From NCBI RefSeq assembly GCF_014648475.1, contig NZ_BMRE01000016.1, forward strand, positions 88,887-152,886: a stretch of DNA of 64,000 nt, given 5' to 3'. The notes under the pieces are model-generated. The model made no database searches. It saw only the letters and a list, made by a program, of their open reading frames with translations, and had not been told where the DNA came from. This document shows, in pieces, positions 33,150 through 41,500 of this stretch. Both the position numbers and the translations under genes were made by a program. The DNA is from Lentzea flava (GTDB lineage: Bacteria; Actinomycetota; Actinomycetes; Mycobacteriales; Pseudonocardiaceae). Position 1 is the first letter of the stretch; the number at the start of each line of letters is the position of its first letter.

Positions 33150-34496
33150 ATGCGCAACAAGGCTGTTGCGAGCGGCGTGGTGGCGGCGACACTCCTCGCG
33201 GGTGTCGCCGCCCTCGCCGCCGGGGGCAGTGCTCAGGCCGCCCCGTCACCTTTCTACGTGGACCCGGACACCAGCGCGGCCAAGTGGGTCGCCGCCAATC
33301 CCGGCGACCCCAAGGCGCCGATCATCCGGGAGCGCCTCGCGGCCACCCCGCAGGCCAGATGGTTCACCACCACCAACACCGGCACCGTGCGGGGCGAGGT
33401 CGACGCCTTCGTCGGCGCCGCCGCGGCCGCGGGCAAGATCCCGATCATGGTCGTCTACAACATCCCCAACCGCGACTGCGGAGGCGCGAGCGGTGGCGGT
33501 GCGCCGTCGCACGACGCCTACCGGGCCTGGGTCGACCAGGTGGCGGCGGGCATCGCGGGACGTCCGGCGGCGATCGTGCTGGAGCCGGACGTGCTGCCGC
33601 TGATGTCGAACTGCCAGTCGGCCGACCAGCAGAACCAGACCAAGGCGTCGATGGCCTACGCGGGCAAGAAGCTCAAGTCCGGTTCCGCGCAGACCAAGGT
33701 GTACTTCGACATCGGGCACTCGGCGTGGCTCTCACCCGGCGAGGCCGCGGCCCGGCTCCGCGCGGCCGACATCACCAACAGCGCCGACGGCATCTCGACC
33801 AACGTGTCCAACTACCGGTGGACCAGCGACGAGGTGTCCTACGCGAAGTCGGTGCTGAGCGCGGTGGGCGACTCCCGGCTCAAGGCCGTGATCGACACCA
33901 GCCGCAACGGCAACGGTCCCGCGGGCAGCGAGTGGTGCGACCCGGCCGGACGCGCGATCGGCACACCCAGCACGGACCAGACCGGTGACGGCCAGATCGC
34001 GGCGTTCCTGTGGGTCAAGCTGCCGGGCGAGGCCGACGGGTGCATCGCACCGGCCGGCCAGTTCGTCCCGCAGCGCGCGTACGACCTCGCGGCCGCCGGC
34101 AACTGGCAGCCGACCACCACCACCACGACTACCAGCACAACTACTACGACAACGACAACCACAACGACGACGACCTCGCAAGGGCCGGGTACGTGCAAGG
34201 TGACCCACAAGGTGGTCAGCTCGTGGTCGTCCGGCTACACCGGCGAGATCGTCATCGAGAACCGCGGGGCACCCGTCGACGGCTGGACGCTCACGTTCTC
34301 CGCGCCGGGAGTGACCGTCACCCAGGGCTGGAACGGGACCTGGACCGACACGGGCGACACCGTGCGGGTCCAGAGCGAGTCCTGGAACGGCAAGCTCGCG
34401 ACCGGCGGCACCGCGACCATCGGGTACAACGCGAACTACAACGGCGGCACCCCACCGTTCCTCTCCCCCGCCATGAACGGCACGGCGTGCGTCTGA
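33150..34496 (+). CDS. GH6 endoglucanase (Cel6A-like) with C-terminal CBM2, secreted
   Basis: A 448-residue endo-acting GH6 enzyme. It has a signal peptide to about residue 31, the catalytic domain (about 33-320) with VVYNIPNRDCGGASGGG, IVLEPDVLPLMSNC, DIGHSAWL and VIDTSRNGNGP, then a threonine-run linker and a CBM2 (SWSSGYTGEIVIENRGAPVD, VTQGWNGTWTDTG). The catalytic domain lacks the extra loops of the preceding exo-type GH6, so an open-cleft endoglucanase is expected. It is the second gene of a two-gene cellulase operon controlled from the CebR site at 31321, and is followed by a clean terminator. Confidence 0.93.
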   Translation: MRNKAVASGVVAATLLAGVAALAAGGSAQAAPSPFYVDPDTSAAKWVAANPGDPKAPIIRERLAATPQARWFTTTNTGTVRGEVDAFVGAAAAAGKIPIMVVYNIPNRDCGGASGGGAPSHDAYRAWVDQVAAGIAGRPAAIVLEPDVLPLMSNCQSADQQNQTKASMAYAGKKLKSGSAQTKVYFDIGHSAWLSPGEAAARLRAADITNSADGISTNVSNYRWTSDEVSYAKSVLSAVGDSRLKAVIDTSRNGNGPAGSEWCDPAGRAIGTPSTDQTGDGQIAAFLWVKLPGEADGCIAPAGQFVPQRAYDLAAAGNWQPTTTTTTTSTTTTTTTTTTTTTSQGPGTCKVTHKVVSSWSSGYTGEIVIENRGAPVDGWTLTFSAPGVTVTQGWNGTWTDTGDTVRVQSESWNGKLATGGTATIGYNANYNGGTPPFLSPAMNGTACV

Positions 34497-34517
34497 GCCG
34501 TGACCGGCCCTGATCGC

Positions 34518-34552
34518 GTGCCCTCTCCGGTCCACCGCACCGGAGAGGGCAC
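34518..34552 (+). terminator. terminator of the GH6 operon
   Basis: Perfect 14-bp stem GTGCCCTCTCCGGT / ACCGGAGAGGGCAC with a 7-base loop, 21 bp after the second GH6 stop. Confidence 0.85.
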
Positions 34553-34559
34553 GCCTGCA

Positions 34560-34586
34560 TGTTCGCGCTAACATGAGAGCGCTCTC
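34560..34586. promoter_or_regulatory. paired operators upstream of GH43: TGTTCGCGCTAACA and GAGAGCGCTCTC
   Basis: TGTTCGCGCTAACA (34560-34573) is one base from the TGTTAGCGCTAACA consensus. It is followed one base later by a perfect 12-bp palindrome GAGAGCGCTCTC (34575-34586). Both have the central CG symmetry of LacI-family operators. They lie about 166-192 bp upstream of GH43. Confidence 0.65.
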
Positions 34587-34640
34587 CTCCATCCACATGC
34601 GTCACGAGCTATTCGTGTTCTCCGGATTTCGCCTGGTTAT

Positions 34641-34656
34641 TTCGACGAGATTCGAC
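34641..34656. promoter_or_regulatory. TCGA-pair element upstream of GH43
   Basis: TTCGACGAGATTCGAC, two TTCGAC units 10 bp apart, identical over 16 bp to 37223-37238. Confidence 0.55.
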
Positions 34657-34669
34657 GCAGCTGGAAGAA

Positions 34670-34681
34670 GTTAGCGTTAAC
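34670..34681. promoter_or_regulatory. TGTTAGCG-type operator proximal to GH43
   Basis: GTTAGCGTTAAC, the same core as the site before GH16 (11308-11323), 70 bp upstream of the GH43 start. Confidence 0.7.
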
Positions 34682-34751
34682 ATCAGGCCTTGCCCAACCG
34701 TGTACCGCTGGCTACCTTCACCTGAGCTCGTCGGACACCAGGGAGAGGCCC

Positions 34752-36116
34752 ATGCGTCAACGGAGGATCCACCGCCGGCTCGCCGCAGTCGCGAGCCTGG
34801 CCTGCCTTCTCGTGCTCACCCCGGCGACGGGCAAGGCAGACAACCCGATCGTTCAGCACGTCTACACGGCCGACCCGTCACCGATGGTCCACAATGGACG
34901 GTTGTACCTCTACACCGGACACGACGAGGACGGCTCGACCAACTTCACCATGAAGGACTGGCGAGTCTGGTCGACGGTCGACATGGTGAACTGGACCGAT
35001 CACGGTTCGCCGCTGAGCCTCGCCACCTTCAGCTGGGCGAGAAAGGACGCGTGGGCCGGACAGGCCGTCGAGCGCAACGGAAAGTTCTACTGGTACGTGC
35101 CCGTGGTCAACAACGCCACCGGCCGGATGGCGATCGGTGTGGCGGTGGGCGACACCCCGACCGGACCGTTCCGCGACGCCATCGGCCGGCCACTCGTGGA
35201 GAACGGTGAGATCGACCCGACCGTGTTCATCGACAGCGACGGCCAGGCGTATCTCTACTGGGGCGACCCGAACCTGTGGTACGTGCGGCTGAACAGCGAC
35301 ATGACCTCCTACTCGGGCGGCGTGAACCAGATCCCGCTCACCACCGCCGGATTCGGCACCCGCACCGGTGACGCCAAGCGGCCGACCCTGTACGAGGAAG
35401 GGCCGTGGGTGTACAAGCGCAACGGCCTCTACTACAACGTGTTCGCGGCGAAGTGCTGCTCGGAGTTCATCGGCTACTCGACAGCACCCGGACCGACGGG
35501 GCCGTGGACCTACCGCGGCACCGTGATGCCCACGCAGGGCAGCAGTTTCACGAACCACCCCGGCCTCATCGACTACAAGGGCGGCTCGTACTTCTTCTAC
35601 CACAACGGCGCTCTGCCCGGCGGCGGCGGTTTCACGCGCTCGGTGGCCGTGGAGAAGTTCACCTACAACTCCGACGGCACCATCCCGCAGATGAACATGA
35701 CCACGTCGGGACCGCCGCAGATCGAGTCCCTCAACCCGTACGCGCGGCAGGAGGCCGAGACCATCGCCTGGGGTTCCGGCGTCGAGACCGAACCGTCCAG
35801 CGAGGGCGGGATGAACGTCGGGTGGCTGGAGAACGGGGACTGGATCAAGGTCAGGGGCGCCGCCTTCGGCGCGGGACCGTCGAGGTTCAGCGCGCGGGTG
35901 GCGTCGGCATCCGCCGGTGGCACGCTGGAAGTCCGCCTCGGCAGCGCGAACGGCGCGGTCGCCGGCCGTTGCACCGTGCCCGGCACCGGTGGCTGGCAGC
36001 GGTGGACGACCGTGTCGTGCCTGGTCAGCGGAGTGTCCGGCACCCAGGACGTGTACTTCAGGTTCGCCGGCGGCAGCGGCTACCTGTTCAACGTCAACTG
36101 GTGGCAGTTCTCCTGA
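34752..36116 (+). CDS. GH43 arabinofuranosidase/xylosidase with C-terminal CBM6, secreted
   Basis: A 454-residue secreted hemicellulase. The signal peptide runs to about residue 29. The five-bladed propeller carries the base Asp in VYTADPSPMV, the helper Asp in GEIDPTVFID and the acid Glu in LYEEGPWVYK. GFTRSVAVEKFTYNSDG then leads to a CBM6 (about residues 325-454: QEAETIAWGSGVETE, VGWLENGDWIKV, FNVNWWQF). The layout matches arabinoxylan arabinofuranohydrolases and beta-xylosidases that trim side chains. GGGAGAGG precedes the ATG at 34752. Two TGTTAGCG-type operators and a TCGA pair precede it. Confidence 0.9.
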   Translation: MRQRRIHRRLAAVASLACLLVLTPATGKADNPIVQHVYTADPSPMVHNGRLYLYTGHDEDGSTNFTMKDWRVWSTVDMVNWTDHGSPLSLATFSWARKDAWAGQAVERNGKFYWYVPVVNNATGRMAIGVAVGDTPTGPFRDAIGRPLVENGEIDPTVFIDSDGQAYLYWGDPNLWYVRLNSDMTSYSGGVNQIPLTTAGFGTRTGDAKRPTLYEEGPWVYKRNGLYYNVFAAKCCSEFIGYSTAPGPTGPWTYRGTVMPTQGSSFTNHPGLIDYKGGSYFFYHNGALPGGGGFTRSVAVEKFTYNSDGTIPQMNMTTSGPPQIESLNPYARQEAETIAWGSGVETEPSSEGGMNVGWLENGDWIKVRGAAFGAGPSRFSARVASASAGGTLEVRLGSANGAVAGRCTVPGTGGWQRWTTVSCLVSGVSGTQDVYFRFAGGSGYLFNVNWWQFS

Positions 36117-36200
36117 CCGTCCGATGTGGATGGACCGGAGGTCGCACGCGGAACCGCGAGTTCTCAGCGCCTGCGCCTGGACGAGGTCGAACACCAAGAA

Positions 36201-36246
36201 GAGCAGGGTGTCAGCGAGGTCTCCTGGCTTCGCTGACACCCTGCTC
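36201..36246. terminator. bidirectional hairpin terminator between GH43 and GH12
   Basis: Perfect 17-bp stem GAGCAGGGTGTCAGCGA / TCGCTGACACCCTGCTC with a 12-base loop between the convergent GH43 and GH12 genes. Confidence 0.85.
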
Positions 36247-36260
36247 CGGCTCGCGTCACC

Positions 36261-36953
36261 TCACCACGACGAAATGGAGAAGCTGTTCGTGCCGAAGTTG
36301 AGACCGCCGCTCGACGACGTGATCTCGTAGCCGAACTGCACCTCGCCGAGCGTGACGTCGCCGTACCAGCCGCGGTTCTTGATCCAGTTCATCACGGCCT
36401 TGATGTCGACGGTGCCGGAACCGGTGTTCCCCTGGCGAATGAACGAAAACACCTCGTTGTGCCCGTTCGTGCCGCGGTAGACGTCCCAGCCGTGCCCGCC
36501 GACCCACGTCGAGGTCTGGTACGACCCGATCGGCCCGACCGGACCGAACTTGTTCATCCACAGCATGATCTCGTATCGGTAGTTGTCGGCCCAGATGTCG
36601 TACGCGGTCGTGTACGCGCCTCCTGCAGGAGCGTTGACGTTGAAGCTGCTCGTCACTCCGCCGATCGAGCTGAGCTTTCTGTTCACGGCCTTCGCCGCGT
36701 GCGGATAGGACTTCACCCCGCCGGTGTTGGGGTGATCAGCCCACACACCCCAGTTGCTGTACGAGTTGGCCCAGAGCGTCTGGGGGCCGGCACCGCTGCC
36801 CCAGATGTTGTTGCGCAGCGTGTAGCCCCCGTTCGACCACGTTCCCCACTGGTCCGAGGTCCACCAGGTCGCCGCTTGTGCACTTCCCGAGCCGAGCAAG
36901 CCCAGCAGAACCGCGACTGCCATCGCGGTCAGAGCGCGAACCATCCTGCTCAT
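36261..36953 (-). CDS. GH12 endoglucanase without binding module, secreted
   Basis: A 230-residue GH12 enzyme consisting of only a signal peptide (cleavage near AQA-AT, residue 28) and a single jelly roll. The nucleophile is in YRYEIMLWM (E128) and the acid/base in GEVQFGYEIT (E210). ATG 36951-36953 is preferred over the GTG just upstream because GGAAGGG is spaced correctly to it. It is only distantly similar to the GH12-CBM2 enzyme at 26237 and may have another specificity (xyloglucan or mixed-link glucan), acting on soluble substrate since no CBM is attached. TCGA clusters occupy its upstream region. Confidence 0.9.
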   Translation of the reverse strand: MSRMVRALTAMAVAVLLGLLGSGSAQAATWWTSDQWGTWSNGGYTLRNNIWGSGAGPQTLWANSYSNWGVWADHPNTGGVKSYPHAAKAVNRKLSSIGGVTSSFNVNAPAGGAYTTAYDIWADNYRYEIMLWMNKFGPVGPIGSYQTSTWVGGHGWDVYRGTNGHNEVFSFIRQGNTGSGTVDIKAVMNWIKNRGWYGDVTLGEVQFGYEITSSSGGLNFGTNSFSISSW

Positions 36954-37383
36954 CACAAACCCTTCCGAACATCTTTGACCGGAAAAGAACTCCGAAACAA
37001 TCGAAGCGGTTCAACTGGGCCTGAAACATAGGTGTCGAATGCATCGAACACAAGTCCGTCGACGTTTCGACCTCTTCGCCAGTTATTTCGGGACGGTGGA
37101 GCCACTTCGTGGCTCGATCCGGCCTGCGCCAGGCCGGTCAGCAAGCAGCCAGCGACGTGAAGTCGCGACCACTGCCACCTGCCATCGCGTCGAGGATCGC
37201 CTGAAATCGATTTCCTTCGACATTCGACGAGATTCGACTCGAAACACATCGAAACGGACGTCCAGAATTGCGGAAGGTTCTTCCGGGTTTAACGCAATCG
37301 TCGTAGCCTGCTGAGACGAGATCAGCCGTTCGGGCCAACGCCTCTTGGTTCGTTCGCCGAAGACTTCTGGGCGCGGGGGAACA
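36954..37383. other. divergent intergenic region rich in TCGA clusters and small hairpins
   Basis: This separates GH12 (minus) from the SNase-like CBM2 gene (plus). It contains TCGA at 37001, 37035, 37044, 37059 and 37067, a second cluster at 37207-37252, and two consecutive hairpins with 3-base loops: GAGCCAC-ttc-GTGGCTC (37099-37115) and CCGGCCTG-cgc-CAGGCCGG (37119-37137). No gene is supported inside. Confidence 0.6.
37207..37267. promoter_or_regulatory. TCGA-cluster element shared with the GH44 and GH43 upstream regions
   Basis: TCGA at 37207, 37217, 37224, 37234, 37239 and 37249, i.e. three pairs each 10 bp apart. Positions 37223-37267 match the GH44 element (26065-26107), and 37223-37238 is identical to 34641-34656. 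It is 117 bp upstream of the SNase-like CBM2 gene. Confidence 0.65.
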
Positions 37384-38286
37384 ATGAGACGACCGCACTT
37401 CGCCGTCAGTGTCAGACCTGCCAGGCGGCTGTTGGTCGCCGCCGTTCTCCTCACCAGCGCGGCGGGCGCGTGCGGAGGCGGCGAGCAGCAGACACCGCCC
37501 CTGGCCACGACGTCACCACCGGACTTCCCCACTCTCGTGGAGCCGCCCGAGACCCAGGACGTCTCCGTCACCGTCCAGAAAGTGATCGACGTGCGGACGG
37601 TGCAGCTCTCCGACGGCCAGGAGATCAAGGTCAAAGGGCTCGCCGCACCCGATCAGTGCTGGAGCGACGCGGCTACGACGTTCGCGAAGACCATGCTGCT
37701 CGACAAGCCGGTCGACACCACGCCCGCGGGCTCCCTCCGGCTGGCGGACGGCACCGACTACGCGGTCATCGCCGTCGAGCTCGGCATGGTGCGCAGCGAG
37801 GCGACCGACGACCGCCTGCTGCAGGAGGCGGAGACGACCGCTTCGGCGAAGCGGCTCGGCCGCTGGGGGCCGCCCTGCGTCCAGCCGGCCACCGGCACAC
37901 CACCGCCCGCAGCACCAACCCCTGCCGCGCCCGCCCCCACCACAACCGCGAAACCGAAGGCCGTCAACGGTTGTTCGGTCGCCTACCGCGTCACTCACAC
38001 CTGGCCCGGCGGCTTCCGCACCGACGTGACCATCGGCAACACCGGCAACACGGACATCAACGGCTGGACTCTCAAGTGGACGTTCGCCAACGGCCAGACG
38101 GTCTCCGAGATGTGGAACGCGACCCCGAAGCAGACGGGCGGCGACGTCTTCGCCACCGCCATGTCCTACAACCAGACCATCCGTCCGGGCGAGACGCTGC
38201 TGATGGGGTTCACCGGCGGCAGCGGCAGCACCAACACCGACCCGCGCGCCTTCACCCTCAACGGGCACGCCTGCACCCTGGCATAG
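37384..38286 (+). CDS. lipoprotein with degenerate nuclease (SNase-like) domain and C-terminal CBM2
   Basis: A 300-residue lipoprotein with the lipobox SAAGAC (lipidated C30). Residues about 60-165 resemble the staphylococcal-nuclease fold: VQKVIDVRTVQLSDGQEIKV, GLAAPDQCWSDAATTFAKTM, and an AVIAVELGMVRSE strand. The catalytic Asp/Arg/Glu pattern of true thermonucleases (IDGDT, R...APE) is altered, so nuclease activity is doubtful. A Pro/Ala/Thr linker leads to a CBM2 (about 195-300: YRVTHTWPGGFRTDVTIGNT, TVSEMWNATP). It is probably a cell-surface tether for cellulose or a scaffold, which is inference. It shares an upstream TCGA element with cellulase genes. Confidence 0.75.
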   Translation: MRRPHFAVSVRPARRLLVAAVLLTSAAGACGGGEQQTPPLATTSPPDFPTLVEPPETQDVSVTVQKVIDVRTVQLSDGQEIKVKGLAAPDQCWSDAATTFAKTMLLDKPVDTTPAGSLRLADGTDYAVIAVELGMVRSEATDDRLLQEAETTASAKRLGRWGPPCVQPATGTPPPAAPTPAAPAPTTTAKPKAVNGCSVAYRVTHTWPGGFRTDVTIGNTGNTDINGWTLKWTFANGQTVSEMWNATPKQTGGDVFATAMSYNQTIRPGETLLMGFTGGSGSTNTDPRAFTLNGHACTLA

Positions 38287-38424
38287 GCAGAGGCGTACGA
38301 GCGGGGAGCCGAGTCAGGTCAGCCTGCGCCTTGCTCTGCGACGGTGACGACACCACGAGCCACTCCAACTCCGTGGCGAACTGGAACTCGCTCACGTCCA
38401 CACGGACACCACCCAGGGCCTTGA

Positions 38425-38438
38425 TGTTAGCGTAAACA
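38425..38438. promoter_or_regulatory. TGTTAGCG-type operator, distal, before GH78
   Basis: TGTTAGCGTAAACA, 113 bp upstream of the GH78 start; a partner lies at 38491-38504. Confidence 0.65.
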
Positions 38439-38490
38439 CACCGTTACTCTGCGGCTTCATACGGATGTGGCGCGTAACAGCGCGACGCGA

Positions 38491-38504
38491 TGTTAACGCT
38501 CACT
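38491..38504. promoter_or_regulatory. TGTTAACGCTCA-type operator, proximal, before GH78
   Basis: TGTTAACGCTCACT, related to GTGAGCGCTAACAC in reverse orientation, 47 bp upstream of the GH78 start. Its centre is 66 bp from the distal site. Confidence 0.6.
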
Positions 38505-38551
38505 CAACAGCCACGGCATCGCTCCGAGCCACCACAGATCGGGAGCTGACC

Positions 38552-41500
38552 ATGTCCTGGCGAGCATGCCCCCTGACATCGCGGCCGACCGGCGACCGGG
38601 CGATTAATCGTCCTTTGTGGAGGGTCTCGGTACCGCGCTTTCTCGTTGTGCTGGCGTGCCTTGCTCTGCTCGCGGCGGTCGCGCCCGCGAGCCTGGCGGC
38701 ACCCTCGGCGACGGTCGAAGGGCTCACCACGAACGGCAGGGTGAATCCGCTCGGCATTCCCGGTGCGCCGCCGGTGTTCGGCTGGAAGTCCGCGTCCTCG
38801 CGCAGGGCGATGACGCAGACCGCCTACGAGCTGAAGGTCGGGTCCTCACCGGGAGCGTCCGACGTGTGGCGGACCGGGAAGGTCAAGTCGTCCCAACAGG
38901 TCGACATCGCCTACGGCGGACCGGCCCTGGCCTCCGCGACGAGGTACCACTGGCGCGTGCGGATCTGGGACGACAGGGGCGTTCCGAGCGACTGGAGCCG
39001 GTCAGCGTGGTTCGAGACAGGCCTGCTCACCCCGGAGGACTGGGGATCGGCGGCCTGGATCGGCAAGCCCTCGCCGACCTACGAGCAGTGGACCGACTAC
39101 ACCGTCACGGTGAAGTTCCGGCTGAACAACCAGGCGTTCGGCACGTTCCTGCGCGCGAAGGACGCCGGCAACGCGTACATGTGGCAGCTCAACGTCGGCA
39201 CGTCCGCCACCTCGGCGCCGATGCTCCGACCGCACCGACGGCTCGACGGCGGCTACACGTTGCTCGCCGAGGTGGACCTGCGGCCGTTCGGGTTCACTCG
39301 AGCCGGACTGCTCACCGGTGATCACACAGTCGCCTACACCGTCCAGGGCGATACCGTCCGGACCGTGCTGGACGGCATCACGGTGGACACCCGTGCGGTG
39401 TCCGGGTTCGCCGTCGGCCGGCCGGGCCTGCGCACCTGGGACAGGGAGTCGGTGACAGTCACCTCGTTCACCGCGACCAAGCCCGACGGCACCGTGCTGG
39501 CCGCTCCCGAGATCGCCGTGCCCAATCCCTTCACCGGCGGCAGCATCGAGAACCAGGAGCTGACCGTGACGGGGCACACCGACGCGCTGCTGGTGGGCAA
39601 CGACTCCTACGAGCCGCTGCTGCGGACGTCGTTCCGAACCCTGCGAGGGAAGAACGTGGCACGGGCGAGGATCTACGCCTCGGCGCACGGCGTGTACGAG
39701 CTCACGCTCAACGGCCGAAAGGTCGGCGATCAGTTCCTCGCACCGGGTTACACCGAGTACGCCAAGCGCATCCAGTCGCAGACCTACGACGTGACAGACC
39801 TCGTCCTGGCCGGCGGGAACGGCTTCGGGGCCGCGCTGGGTGACGGCTGGTGGGCGGGCAAGGTCGGACTGGCCGGCAAGGGACAGTACGGCACCGACCT
39901 GGCACTGGTCGCCCGGTTGAAGATCACTTACACCGACGGCACCGTGCAGTGGATCGACACGACGCCGGCTTGGCGCTGGCAGCACGGACCGTTCGCCGCC
40001 ACCGACAACCAGATCGGCGAGACCTACGACGCCCGGTTCGCACACCAGGGCTGGACCGATGCCGCGTTCGACGACTCGTCGTGGCGCCCGGTCGTCGTTC
40101 GCCCGTCCGACACCGCGAAGCTGACGCCGCAGCCGGACGAGCCGGTGCGCGAGACGCAGGTGCTGGACACGGTGGCGGTCACCACGCCCCGTCCCGGCGT
40201 GACGATCTACGACCTCGGCCAGAACATGGTCGGCGTCGCGCGGGTGACGATCACCGGGAAGGCGGGCGAGACGGTCCGGCTCCGGCACGCCGAGGTGCTG
40301 AACCGCGACGGAACGATGTACGTGGAGAACCTCCGTGCCGCCACGGCCACTGACCACCACCGGTTCGCGGCCGACGGCACGGTGACCTACCAGCCGACGT
40401 TCACCCAGCACGGCTTCCGGTACGTCGAGATCACCGGCCTGAGCACTCCACCCGCCGCGGCCGAGGTGAAGGGCGTCGTCTGGGGCTCGGACCTGAAGCG
40501 CACCGGCACGCTGCGCACCTCCCACGGCATGCTGAACCAGCTGCACAGCAACGTCACCTGGGGCGCACGGGGCAACTTCCTCTCGATCCCGACCGACACC
40601 CCGGCTCGTGACGAGCGGCTGGGCTGGACGGGCGACATCAACATCTTCGCGCCGACCGCCACGTATCTCAGCGACATGCGGGCGTTCCTGGGCAAGTGGA
40701 TGGCCGACGTGCGCGACGAACAGAAGGGCAGCGGCTCCATCCCCGCAGTCGTGCCGTCCACCAACGGCGCGTTCGACGAGAGCGGAGTCGGCTGGGAGGA
40801 CGCGATCATCACCGTCCCGCACGCCGTGTGGCGTGCCTACGGGGACACGCGGGTGGTTCGGGACAACTACGAGGCGATGAGCCGGTTCTTCGCCTACGCC
40901 AGGGCGAGCGCCGGCCCGGACAACCTGGAGACCGGACGGCTGACGTTCTTCACCGGCGACTGGCTGAACCTCGACGACCCGTCGAACCAGGGGGTCATCG
41001 GCACGGCCATCTGGGCACAGGACGTGCGGATGATGGCCGACATGGCCAAGGCAGTCGGCCGTGACACCGAAGCCGCCGAGTACGCCCAACTGCACGAAGA
41101 CGTGCGCGCCGCGTTCACGAACGCCTACGTGGCCGCGGACGGGACGGTGCTGGGCAACTCGCAGACCGGCTACGCCCTCGCACTCGGCATGGACCTCATC
41201 ACCGATCCCGCCTTGAAGGTGAAGGCAGGCGCGAAATACGTGGCGAAACTCGCCGAGAGCGACAACCACCTCAAGACCGGCTTCATCGGCACGCCGTGGC
41301 TGCTCGTGGCGTTGTCCAACATCGGTCGCGACGACCTCGCCCACACCCTGCTGTCCAAAGAGGACTACCCGTCGTGGGGCTACGAGATCGGCAAGGGTGC
41401 CACGACCATCTGGGAGCGCTGGAACTCGATCCAGCCAGACGGCTCGTTCGGCCCGGTGGACATGAACTCCTTCAACCACTACGCCTACGGCGCGGTCGCC

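Noticed and set aside
41411..41424. CebR-like sequence TGGGAGCGCTGGAA
   Set aside because: Only half of the palindrome matches and it lies inside GH78 coding sequence at the conserved WERW motif; coincidental codon use.
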